A stretch of 64,000 nt of DNA, taken from Celerinatantimonas yamalensis. GTDB taxonomy: Bacteria > Pseudomonadota > Gammaproteobacteria > Enterobacterales > Celerinatantimonadaceae. The first letter of the stretch is position 1. Each line of letters starts with the position of its first letter. The DNA lies in the NCBI RefSeq assembly GCF_046054155.1, contig NZ_JBEQCT010000001.1, forward strand, positions 806,001 through 870,000, in the 5' to 3' direction. The translations under genes and the position numbers were made by a program. Below are positions 44,390-53,091 of the stretch, one piece after another. The notes below the pieces were generated by a model. The model was not told the origin of the DNA, ran no database searches, and saw nothing but the letters and a program-made list of their open reading frames with translations.

Positions 44390-45039
44390 TTTTTTTCCTC
44401 ATATCAGTCAGCTAATACTGACTTTTCCACTAGAGTAAATCATTCGATTAGTGCTAGAAAGCATGGTTCTATTAGGCCTGTTTCGAGCTTCATTGTCAAA
44501 GTGACATACTTTCAAACAAACCCAACTCTATGGCTAATTGCCACTCAGATCCCCCAAAAAAACGCATCTAGCATTGGCGAACCTAAATAGAACCAAACTT
44601 CCTGAAAACCGGCAATTTGGATTTACACCCATTCATCAAGACGCAGCATTATAGCTATGCTTTTTCGATGAGTCGAGAAGGTGACTATAAAATCGCGACA
44701 TGTTCGAAAAACAATGTTGCTTACCCCTCCCGAAATGATTGCAAAACAACCCCAACTCTTGCGTATCAGCACCCTTTTTATGAAATATGGATATATAGGC
44801 AATAAACACTAATTTTAATCAATTAGGAGCAATCATTAAGACACTAAGATCCAATTAATCTATCAAATATTTTAATTATTCAATATAAGTTAGCACATAA
44901 CACTTCACTTTTACTTCGTTTTAGCGCACTATATCCGCTATTCTTGTTCACCTAAAAGTGGGCTGTTCGCCAACATCGATGCTATAAGTCATAAAGGTCA
45001 GAATCTATGATAACTGGCTGGAGCAAAGTGGGAAATCCA
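44390..45039. other. Long intergenic region tig/leuC
   Basis: A 650-nt gap between divergent tig and leuC containing both promoters. It is AT-rich in 44800-44930. I looked for a leucine-rich leader peptide with an attenuator before leuC and saw none. A 62-codon plus-strand frame at 44617-44805 has no ribosome site or similarity I recognise. Confidence 0.45.
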
Positions 45040-46437
45040 ATGAAAAAGACAATGTATGAAAAAATATGGGATGCGCATGTCGTTTATGAACCAGAGAATG
45101 GCACCCCACTGTTATATGTTGACCGCCATTTAATGCACGAAGTGACGAGTCCCCAAGCGTTTGAAGGGCTCCGGGTTGCAGGACGTTCAATCCGTAACCC
45201 TGCCAGCATTTTAGCAACGATGGACCACTGTATTCCGACTAAAAATCGTGACTTAATTGAAGATCCGATTGGCCGAAAACAAGTTGAGACCTTGGCGCAA
45301 AACTGTGCTGATAATGGCCTAAATCTCTATGATATGAGTAACCGATACAACGGGATTATCCATATTGTGGTGCCTGAGCATGGCTTTGTTCATCCCGGAA
45401 TGGTTGTCTGTTGTGGCGACAGCCACACTGCGACGCATGGTGCATTTGGCGCGCTTGCATTTGGTATCGGGACATCTGAGGTCGAACATATTATGGCGAC
45501 TCAGACCCTCCAACAGAAAAAATCCAAAACCATGCAAGTCAAAGTTGATGGCCAGTTAACCCAATATGCGACAGCTAAAGATATTGCACTGGCCATTATT
45601 GGTAAAATTGGTACAGCTGGCGGTACCGGTTATGTGATTGAGTTTGCAGGTTCCGCCATTGAAGCGCTCTCGATGGAAGGTCGAATGACCTTATGTAATA
45701 TGGCCATTGAAGGAGGTGCTCGCGCGGGATTGATTGCCCCTGATGAAAAAACTTTCGAGTTTCTTAAAGGCCGTGAGTTTGCACCTCAAAACGACCATTG
45801 GGATGATGCCGTTGCCTATTGGAAATCACTGTGCACTGATGAAGGCGCCGAATTTGATAAAGTAATCGAGTTAGATGCCGCACAGATCACACCACAAGTC
45901 ACTTGGGGAACATCGCCTGAACAAGTATTACCTGTTGACCAGCCATTACCAGATCCAAGCCAGATCAGTGATCTGATTAAATCGACATCGGCTGCAAATG
46001 CATTGCGCTACATGGGCTTAAAAGCAGGCACTAAATTGACTGACGTTGCTGTTGATGTGGTCTTTATTGGCTCTTGCACCAATGGTCGTATTGAAGATTT
46101 TCGCGCCGCAGCCAAATTGCTAGAAGGGAAGAAAGTCGCACATGGGGTGCAAGCTATTGCGGTTCCAGGCTCTTACCCTGTTAAAGAACAAGCCGAACGT
46201 GAAGGACTCGATAAAATTTTTATTGAAGCCGGATGGGAATGGCGAGAACCAGGTTGTTCGATGTGTTTGGCCATGAACGGAGATTTTCTCAAACCGGGAC
46301 AACGAAGTGCATCAACTTCCAACCGTAATTTTGAAGGTCGTCAAGGCAAAGGAGGACGTACTCATCTGGTTTCTCCTGCAATGGCCGCTGCAGCATCCGT
46401 TGCCGGTAAATTCGTCGACTTACGTCATTGGAAATAA
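45040..46437 (+). CDS. leuC: 3-isopropylmalate dehydratase large subunit
   Basis: Aconitase-family [4Fe-4S] isomerase of leucine biosynthesis, 465 residues, close to E. coli LeuC throughout. Cluster cysteines lie in FIGSCTNGRIED (about 347) and PGCSMCLAMN (about 407-410). GDSHTATHGAFGALAFGIGTSEVEH and STSNRNFEGRQGKGGRTHLVSP are family signatures. I start at MKKTMYEKIWDAHVVYE; an upstream ATG would add 11 unusual residues. leuD follows. Confidence 0.96.
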   Translation: MKKTMYEKIWDAHVVYEPENGTPLLYVDRHLMHEVTSPQAFEGLRVAGRSIRNPASILATMDHCIPTKNRDLIEDPIGRKQVETLAQNCADNGLNLYDMSNRYNGIIHIVVPEHGFVHPGMVVCCGDSHTATHGAFGALAFGIGTSEVEHIMATQTLQQKKSKTMQVKVDGQLTQYATAKDIALAIIGKIGTAGGTGYVIEFAGSAIEALSMEGRMTLCNMAIEGGARAGLIAPDEKTFEFLKGREFAPQNDHWDDAVAYWKSLCTDEGAEFDKVIELDAAQITPQVTWGTSPEQVLPVDQPLPDPSQISDLIKSTSAANALRYMGLKAGTKLTDVAVDVVFIGSCTNGRIEDFRAAAKLLEGKKVAHGVQAIAVPGSYPVKEQAEREGLDKIFIEAGWEWREPGCSMCLAMNGDFLKPGQRSASTSNRNFEGRQGKGGRTHLVSPAMAAAASVAGKFVDLRHWK

Positions 46438-46470
46438 TTGCACAGCAACCCACATTTGAGGAGAATGAAT

Positions 46471-47088
46471 ATGCAACCCTATACCACTCATACGTCGATT
46501 GCTGCAGCGATGAATCGTTCCAACGTCGACACTGATCAGATCATTCCTAAACAGTTTTTGAAAAAAGTAGAACGTACTGGATTTGGCATCCATTTGTTTA
46601 ATGATTGGCGTTATCTGGATGATGGCAGCGATAACTCAGAATTTGAACTAAATCAACCCGCCGTTCAAGGTGCAAAAATTTTAGTAGCCGGCGATAACTT
46701 TGGTTGCGGAAGCTCTCGTGAACACGCGCCATGGGCAATTGCTGACTACGGTTTTAATACGGTCATTTCAACTAGTTTTGCCGATATTTTCTTTAACAAC
46801 TGCTTTAAAAATGGCATTTTACCCATCAAAGTAACTACGGATCAGCTAGCTGCTTTATTTGCTGAGTTAGAAGCTCACCCAGGGAGTCAATTCAGCGTTG
46901 ATTTAAAAACACAGACCGTTACAACTGCGGCCGGCCTCATCATTGAATTTGAAGTGGATCAATTTCGCAAACATAGTTTGCTGGAAGGCTTGGATGATAT
47001 CGGTTGGACACTGCAACACGAAGAGAAAATCACCGCATTTGAACAGCAACAAAAACAGGCTCTGCCCTGGTTATGGCCAAACGCATGA
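46471..47088 (+). CDS. leuD: 3-isopropylmalate dehydratase small subunit
   Basis: Swivel-domain subunit, 205 residues, that completes the LeuCD isomerase. NVDTDQIIPKQFLK near the N-terminus and GDNFGCGSSREHAPWAI near residue 75 are characteristic. GAGGAG seven bases before ATG 46471 fixes the start; in-frame codons upstream would add up to 11 residues. It lies 33 bases after leuC, and a terminator follows before the leuA homologue. Confidence 0.96.
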   Translation: MQPYTTHTSIAAAMNRSNVDTDQIIPKQFLKKVERTGFGIHLFNDWRYLDDGSDNSEFELNQPAVQGAKILVAGDNFGCGSSREHAPWAIADYGFNTVISTSFADIFFNNCFKNGILPIKVTTDQLAALFAELEAHPGSQFSVDLKTQTVTTAAGLIIEFEVDQFRKHSLLEGLDDIGWTLQHEEKITAFEQQQKQALPWLWPNA

Positions 47089-47103
47089 TCGTAACGCAAT
47101 AGC

Positions 47104-47129
47104 AAACCGGACCATGGAGTCCGGTTTTT
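47104..47129 (+). terminator. Intrinsic terminator between leuD and the leuA homologue
   Basis: A 9-bp stem (AAACCGGAC/GTCCGGTTT) with a 6-base loop and a following T-run starts 15 bases after the leuD stop. The next gene's start is only 22 bases beyond, so this could be a partial terminator or an attenuator for that gene. Confidence 0.8.
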
Positions 47130-47150
47130 AACAAGGACAGATCATCAGTT

Positions 47151-48674
47151 ATGAATCAGGTAAAATTACTCGATACTACCTTGCGTGACGGCGAACAGAC
47201 ACAAGGCGTATCATATCACCCCGATGAGAAGGTCAGTTTAGGTAAGGCGTTATTACAACGGCTCAATGTTGATCGCATAGAGGTCGCTTCAGCACGGGTG
47301 TCTAACGGTGAAAAACAAGCCGTGCACCAACTATGTGATTGGGCTAAACAGCACAACTATCTAGATCGCATTGAAATTTTAGGATTTGTTGATGGCAAAC
47401 GCAGTGTTGATTGGGTCGTCGAATCTGGGGCACAAGTGATCAACTTACTCAGTAAAGGCAGTGAACACCATTGCCGTACACAACTTGCTAAATCGCCAAC
47501 CGAACACCTTTCCGATATACTTGCATGCATTGATTACGCCACCAGCCAAAACCTTCGCTGTAACCTCTATTTAGAAGATTGGTCCAATGGGTATAAAGAT
47601 AACTCTGAGTATGTCTATGCGCTTGTGACGGGGCTCAGCCATGCGCCCATTGAACACATCATGTTGCCAGATACGTTAGGCGTGATGACCCCTGATGAGG
47701 TAACCCGCGCGATTACAGACATGTGTCAGCGTTTTCCGACTCGCCAATTCGATTTTCACCCACATAATGATTATGGCCTCGCCACTGCTAATGCAATGGC
47801 TGCAGTTGCTGCGGGTGCAAGTAGTATTCACTGTACAGTGAATTGCTTAGGCGAGCGCGCAGGTAATGCTTCATTAGCCGAGGTCGCAGTCGTATTAAAA
47901 GATAAGCTCGGCGTGGTGGTTCAATTAAATGAAAGTGAAATTCATGACATTTCAAAACTAGTCGAAAATTTTTCTGGGAAACGGGTTGCAGCGAATACCC
48001 CGGTGGTGGGTGCTGATGTCTTTACCCAAACAGCCGGGATTCACGCTGATGGCGACCGTAAAGGAAATCTTTATGTGACAGACTTAACCCCTGAGCGATT
48101 TCATCGCGAGCGCCGTTATGCGCTGGGCAAACTCTCTGGTAAAGCATCGGTGATTAAGAATCTCGAAGCATTAGATATTGAGTTAGATAATCACGACATT
48201 GAACGGGTACTCGCACGAATTGTACAACTGGGTGATATGAAAGAGGTTATTACCCCAGAAGATTTGCCCTTTATCATTGCCGATACCTTAGAGGCGAAAC
48301 AATTTAATTATTTGGAACTACTTAACTGCTCGATTACCAGCGGACTTGATATGTATTCAACAGCCAGTATTCGCCTTCAATATAAAGATCAAATCATTAA
48401 GTCGGCTGGATCAGGAAATGGGGGATTTGATGCATTCATCGACGCGATGCAAACACCGCTACAGCAATTTAAGCTGACATTGCCAACATTGACGGATTTT
48501 GAAATCCGTATTCCTCCCGGAGGTAAGACCAACGCCTTAACGGAATGCTTCATTAGCTGGCAATGTGAAGATGGTCAAAAACTGCGTACTCGCGGCGTAC
48601 ACAGTAATCAAGTTTATGCCGGAGTTCACGCCACGTTGCGGATGATCAACATGTTGATGCATCAGCATCTATAA
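47151..48674 (+). CDS. 2-isopropylmalate synthase-like enzyme, Bacteroidota type
   Basis: DRE-TIM metallolyase condensing acetyl-CoA with a 2-oxoacid; 507 residues. The N-terminal barrel has DTTLRDGEQT, metal-binding histidines in DFHPHNDYGLA and the NCLGERAGNASLAEV loop; a LeuA-type allosteric domain occupies about 370-507. The sequence (VDRIEVASARVSNGE, YLEDWSNGYKDNSEYV, MLPDTLGVMTPDEV) resembles the short LeuA group I know from Bacteroidota, not the gammaproteobacterial LeuA. Beside leuCD it most likely makes 2-isopropylmalate; (R)-citramalate synthase activity is the main alternative. Its ribosome site (AAGGAC) is rather far from the ATG. Confidence 0.85.
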   Translation: MNQVKLLDTTLRDGEQTQGVSYHPDEKVSLGKALLQRLNVDRIEVASARVSNGEKQAVHQLCDWAKQHNYLDRIEILGFVDGKRSVDWVVESGAQVINLLSKGSEHHCRTQLAKSPTEHLSDILACIDYATSQNLRCNLYLEDWSNGYKDNSEYVYALVTGLSHAPIEHIMLPDTLGVMTPDEVTRAITDMCQRFPTRQFDFHPHNDYGLATANAMAAVAAGASSIHCTVNCLGERAGNASLAEVAVVLKDKLGVVVQLNESEIHDISKLVENFSGKRVAANTPVVGADVFTQTAGIHADGDRKGNLYVTDLTPERFHRERRYALGKLSGKASVIKNLEALDIELDNHDIERVLARIVQLGDMKEVITPEDLPFIIADTLEAKQFNYLELLNCSITSGLDMYSTASIRLQYKDQIIKSAGSGNGGFDAFIDAMQTPLQQFKLTLPTLTDFEIRIPPGGKTNALTECFISWQCEDGQKLRTRGVHSNQVYAGVHATLRMINMLMHQHL

Positions 48675-48681
48675 AACCAGC

Positions 48682-48720
48682 TCCCCCAGATCCCGCACTG
48701 ATAAGGGATAGGGGGCGTTT
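48682..48720. terminator. Bidirectional terminator leuA homologue / metC
   Basis: A long GC-rich stem (CCCCC-AG-ATCCC / GGGAT-A-GGGGG, with bulges) followed by TTTT on the plus strand and GGTTTTAT on the minus strand, between convergent genes. Confidence 0.82.
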
Positions 48721-49898
48721 TACAGATGCTCGGCAAGACGGGCTAAACCACGATCTAAATCCTCTATCAAATCTTGCGTGTCTTCTAAACCAATATGAAC
48801 TCTAATTAGTGGCCCGGTTTGCTGCCAATCCGTTACACTGCGCAGATGGGCAATATGCTCTGGCATATGACCTAAGATCAAGCTCTCAAATCCACCCCAT
48901 GAAAAGCCAATTTTAAAATGTTCCATGCCATCAAGCATCGCGTTAATACCCGCTTGATTGCCCTTTTTAAGCACAAATGAAAACAACCCATTAGAACCTG
49001 AGAAGTCCCGAATAAAGTGCTCATGGCCAGGGCACGTTGCTAGTGCTGGATGACGCACATGATCAACGTCAGCGCGTTTTGCAAGCCAGTAAGCGAGCTC
49101 AAGCGCATTTTTTTGATGTTGTTTCATGCGTACACCGAGCGTACGTATTCCTCGCAGCGCTAAATATAGATCATCGGGAGAAGTACACTGCCCTAACAGA
49201 TAGCTGTTTTCACGTAGCTGATCCCAATGTTCAGCAGTCGTTGTTGCTGTTCCTAGCATCACATCCGAATGGCCCACAACATACTTGGTAGCCGCTTGGA
49301 TAGACACATCAACACCTAATTCAAACGGTTGTAAATTCACCGGCGATGCCCAGGTGTTATCAAGCATAGTCAATATGCCATGTGCCCTAGCGACATGCGT
49401 GATCGCGGGAACATCCTGTACTTCCATCGTCAACGAACCAGGGGATTCGAGATAGATCACTTTGGTATTAGGTTGAATCAACGCCTCAATATCAGCACCA
49501 ATCAATGGATCATAATAGGTCGTTTCGATTCCATAGCGACTCAACAAGGTATCGCATAGATCGCGGGTGGGCTCATATACATTATCAACCACTAACAGGT
49601 GATCACCCGCTTGTAAAAAAGATAACAATGAACCGCTAATAGCCGCAGTGCCAGATGGATATAGCGCGCAGCCAACCCCACCTTCGAGCTCATTCATCGC
49701 ATCTTGAAAAGCAAAGGCTGTAGAGGTGCCTCGGCGACCATAAAATAGGGTCTTGCTATGGCGTTGCTGCGTTGCCTTTTTCATCTCACTCACAGAATCA
49801 AATACAACTGTTGACGCACGTACAACAGCTGGATTCACCGCGCCTCTGGTCCATTCTTTACTTCGGCCAGACGCTACAAATTTGGTATCTTTTTTCAT
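48720..49898 (-). CDS. metC: Cystathionine beta-lyase
   Basis: PLP enzyme of methionine biosynthesis, 392 residues, cleaving cystathionine to homocysteine, pyruvate and ammonia. The PLP lysine lies in AATKYVVGHSDVMLG (about 205). YGRRGTSTAFAFQDAMNELEGG and LYPSGTAAISGSLLSFL match the MetC/Cys-Met group in MetC form (FYGRRGT). Monocistronic, with no MetJ box recognised in the upstream gap. Confidence 0.93.
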   Translation of the reverse strand: MKKDTKFVASGRSKEWTRGAVNPAVVRASTVVFDSVSEMKKATQQRHSKTLFYGRRGTSTAFAFQDAMNELEGGVGCALYPSGTAAISGSLLSFLQAGDHLLVVDNVYEPTRDLCDTLLSRYGIETTYYDPLIGADIEALIQPNTKVIYLESPGSLTMEVQDVPAITHVARAHGILTMLDNTWASPVNLQPFELGVDVSIQAATKYVVGHSDVMLGTATTTAEHWDQLRENSYLLGQCTSPDDLYLALRGIRTLGVRMKQHQKNALELAYWLAKRADVDHVRHPALATCPGHEHFIRDFSGSNGLFSFVLKKGNQAGINAMLDGMEHFKIGFSWGGFESLILGHMPEHIAHLRSVTDWQQTGPLIRVHIGLEDTQDLIEDLDRGLARLAEHL

Positions 49899-50425
49899 AG
49901 GGCCTACATTTTGGAGTTATAAGAAAATTCGTTTGAGATATAACAGAGTGCCCCATCAAGAACATCCGAAAATCCAGCAAACTATGTCAATAATAGTGAT
50001 CGATCAGCTATGCCAAAAAAATAAAATAAGCTTGCATGTTAAATATACGCCAATCTAGTATCCAAAAGTTCAATTAATCCACGATAATGAGTCCATAGAC
50101 AAGCGTCAAGGGGGACTGACTTATTTAGCAGAATTTGCGAAGAAACATGTGACATAAGGGAACGATGGAACGGAAAATCGCAGGTAATGAAAGCAAATTC
50201 AGATAGCTAGCTTGTCATTGACGCTCATAACCCATATCCACTGGCGTTTGAAAAACGTAGCCGTTACCTGAACGTAAAGTAGTAACTATTCAGAAAACAA
50301 ACCTATTGGAAAGGCGAGCTTCCAAGCCACCACCTATAATTGGGAAGTGAACCACATAAGAAAAAGCGAAGGAGCCAATCATCTATCAAATAATTCGAAC
50401 TGGCTTCTTCACTCACTATTAATAA
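49899..50425. other. Intergenic, unexplained
   Basis: A 527-nt stretch on the 5' side of metC. It holds the metC promoter but otherwise only stop-interrupted frames. No repeat, RNA family or transposase remnant was matched. Base composition is like the neighbours. Confidence 0.4.
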
Positions 50426-50860
50426 CTACAATTTAGGCTCAGTGCGCGGGCTTTTATCTGTTGATTGAGAGCGAATTCGCTCAGCAGAACCCTTCGTGGG
50501 CGAATTTGCTTGTCTATCAACTAAAATACCAATTAATGCAAATGCCATCATCCACAAAATAAGTGCATGACGCATCTGCAAAAATGGTGAGTTACTACTA
50601 AAAAAGGTCACTGAATCCCACTGGTTAAAATCACTCAATAACCAAAGAGTCCCCTGCCAGAGCCATCCTAATCCCAACGCCGCCCCAAGTAGCGCAATAA
50701 AGGCAAGCTTTCTATACCACACCCCCCAAGCACAGAGCATACACACTAGCGCAACAAACAACGTGCATACAAACCAAAGCAGTGGCATAGGCGATGCCAG
50801 TTGCATTAATGCGCAGCAACATAGCAGTAAGACCATCACACCGGCAAAAAAACGCTTCAC
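50426..50860 (-). CDS. Small membrane protein of unknown function
   Basis: A 144-residue protein with four predicted transmembrane helices (about 4-22, 27-48, 52-72 and 95-113) and a charged, disordered C-terminal tail (VDRQANSPTKGSAERIRSQ). The pattern faintly recalls TMEM220-type four-helix proteins, too weak to name. It lies downstream of galM on the same strand, 71 bases away, and may share its transcript. Confidence 0.65.
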   Translation of the reverse strand: MKRFFAGVMVLLLCCCALMQLASPMPLLWFVCTLFVALVCMLCAWGVWYRKLAFIALLGAALGLGWLWQGTLWLLSDFNQWDSVTFFSSNSPFLQMRHALILWMMAFALIGILVDRQANSPTKGSAERIRSQSTDKSPRTEPKL

Positions 50861-50931
50861 ACTACTTCCCCTGCTTGATCATGAATACCATTAAAGCCTA
50901 TCAAAACATGGGCCGCAATAAAACGGCGGGA

Positions 50932-51981
50932 TTAGCAATGAAATGCAAAAGTTGTCGAGTGCTTGAATACACCATCAGGGCGTACAATACACGCCTCAGC
51001 TTCATCACTATTGGGTTGATCAGGCATAAACTGCGTTTCTAAACAAAAGCCATCGCGATTTTGATAAACCAACTCATTGTGCCCGCGTGTACCTTCTAAA
51101 TAATGTCCCGTATAAAGCTGCAGTGCCGGTGAGCTGGTATACAATGTCATCGCGACTTGTTCATCGCCGGAACGAACTTGCGCGGCCGGTTGATCACCAC
51201 TATTGGACAAGATAAAACAGTGATCAAAGCCACGATAACGCTGATCATCTACCACTTTACGCCAGTCTTGATTTAACGCTTTAGCATGGCGAAAATCAAA
51301 CGGCGTATTGGTCACCGAAATCGGCGCACCGACCGGCAAACTGGCCTGATCAACGGGCAGATAACGATCCGCATTCAATTGCACCACGTGGCTCCCCACA
51401 TCGCCAGCCACGCCGTCCAAATTAAAATAGCTATGATTGGTCAAATTGATAGGGCAAGGTTTATCAACAGTAGCGCTGTAATCAATTTGCACGCGATCAT
51501 CTTCACTCAAGGTAAAGGTCACAACCACCGTTGCATTGCCTGGAAAACCCTGGTCACCATCTGGCGAATGGAGTGTAAATTGAACTGCGGGCTGCTGCTC
51601 TAGTACTTTCGCTTGCCATAGTTGATGAGAAAAACCTTCTGGACCGCCGTGCAAACAGTGATTACCTTCATTAGCGACCACTGAATAGGATTGACCATCG
51701 ATCGTAAATTCCGCATTGCGAATACGATTCGCATAGCGACCAACCGTTGCCCCTAAATAGGGGCTTTGTTGGTAGTCATTTAACGTGTCACACCCAAGCA
51801 CCATCTGCCGTAACTTGCCATCCGGCATTGCAAGTTTCAGTGATGTGAGCGTTGCGCCCCAATCAGAAACGGTCAGTTGAGTTCCACGACGATTAGTTAA
51901 ATGGAAAAGACGAGCGGCTTGGCCATCTGGGGTCAATTGCCACTTCTCCCATGTGACCGCTATATCAGCTCGCTGAGGCAT
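50932..51981 (-). CDS. galM: Aldose 1-epimerase (mutarotase)
   Basis: A 349-residue cytosolic enzyme interconverting alpha and beta anomers of galactose and glucose. Family features: GATVGRYANRIRNAEF, NEGNHCLHGGPEGF with the catalytic histidine region, NLTNHSYFNLDG with the second histidine, and the C-terminal LETQFMPDQPN containing the catalytic glutamate. AGGAG six bases before the ATG of MPQRADI fixes the start; the longer frame adds 17 residues. No galETK genes are nearby. Confidence 0.95.
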   Translation of the reverse strand: MPQRADIAVTWEKWQLTPDGQAARLFHLTNRRGTQLTVSDWGATLTSLKLAMPDGKLRQMVLGCDTLNDYQQSPYLGATVGRYANRIRNAEFTIDGQSYSVVANEGNHCLHGGPEGFSHQLWQAKVLEQQPAVQFTLHSPDGDQGFPGNATVVVTFTLSEDDRVQIDYSATVDKPCPINLTNHSYFNLDGVAGDVGSHVVQLNADRYLPVDQASLPVGAPISVTNTPFDFRHAKALNQDWRKVVDDQRYRGFDHCFILSNSGDQPAAQVRSGDEQVAMTLYTSSPALQLYTGHYLEGTRGHNELVYQNRDGFCLETQFMPDQPNSDEAEACIVRPDGVFKHSTTFAFHC

Positions 51982-52383
51982 GTTGTTCTCCTGTAAAACT
52001 TTCAGATAAGGCAAAATCAACGTATGTGACACTAATCACGTTGCAAAAAAATGACGCTATTAAACCAAAACACAGTTAGCAAATCTGGTTCTAGATCGCA
52101 GAACAGACGATGAGATGACTCTCTGGTCGAAATGTCGACAAATACGACCTGAGAATCATCGTTGTACAAGCTCTGCGACTCTATCTATCTGTGGCACTGA
52201 CGAAGGTCTCTAGCTTGCCACTTAAATCTGCAGCTATTTTGCCCTGCTGGCTAATAAACTCAAGTAAAATTCAGTTAAATAGCGCTAAAAGCTTACTGCT
52301 GGTGAATCGAGAGTTCAAGCGTATGTAACTTTCCATAACACTAGCATTCATTTAAACTAAGACTTTTACAAACTGAGTGCATC
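51982..52383. other. Divergent intergenic region galM/rsuA
   Basis: A 402-nt gap with divergent promoters; no ORF, RNA or strong palindrome was recognised. Confidence 0.4.
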
Positions 52384-53091
52384 ATGGCAACAGTTCAACG
52401 GCTCGATAAATTTATCAGCCACGCAGCGGATCTGCCCCGCAGCCAAGTAAAAAGGCTGCTTCATGCTGGACGCATCACCGTCAATGGCACAATCACAAAA
52501 CAGGCAAAATTAGTCGTCGATAGCGATGATGATATTCGTCTTGATAAATCGCGCCTAATCCAAGCGCGATTGGCTTATATCATGCTGAATAAACCAACAG
52601 GCTATGTCAGTACCCGAGATGACTCAACCTATCCGTCAGCCCTTGACTTAATTGAAGGGCACTTTCATCCCCCCTTGCATGTAGCTGGACGACTTGATGC
52701 TGATGCGACAGGATTATTATTCTTAACCAATGATGGGCAGTGGTCTCATCGGGTAACGTCACCCAATCATCAACACCCAAAAACATATTGCGTCACATTA
52801 GCTGAACCATTAAGTGAACAGGCCATCCAGCAGTTAGAGCAAGGCGTCATGTTACACGGCGATGAACGGCCCACATTACCTGCACAGGTTGAACAATTAG
52901 ATGCCTTAACCATTCGCTTAGTGATTCAAGAAGGACGCTACCATCAAGTTAAACGCATGCTGGCGGCTGTTGGCAATAAAGTGATGCAACTGCACCGTGA
53001 ACAAATAGGGTCAGTACGACTAGACGAACAACTGAATGTTGGCACATCACGAGAGCTCTCTCAAATAGAGCGCGAACATTTCATTGGTTAA
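52384..53091 (+). CDS. rsuA: 16S rRNA pseudouridine-516 synthase
   Basis: A 235-residue RsuA-family enzyme. An S4-like RNA-binding domain lies at about 5-60 (RLDKFISHAADLPRSQVKRLL). The catalytic domain has the nucleophilic aspartate in AGRLDADATGLLFLTNDG (about 105), and the C-terminal EGRYHQVKRMLAAVGNKV is the RsuA/RluB signature. It modifies U516 of 16S rRNA. It ends base to base with the convergent diguanylate cyclase gene, with no intervening terminator. Confidence 0.93.
   Translation: MATVQRLDKFISHAADLPRSQVKRLLHAGRITVNGTITKQAKLVVDSDDDIRLDKSRLIQARLAYIMLNKPTGYVSTRDDSTYPSALDLIEGHFHPPLHVAGRLDADATGLLFLTNDGQWSHRVTSPNHQHPKTYCVTLAEPLSEQAIQQLEQGVMLHGDERPTLPAQVEQLDALTIRLVIQEGRYHQVKRMLAAVGNKVMQLHREQIGSVRLDEQLNVGTSRELSQIEREHFIG

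Noticed and set aside
44617..44805. 62-codon plus-strand frame in the tig/leuC gap
   Set aside because: No similarity, no ribosome site, and it does not resemble a leucine leader peptide.
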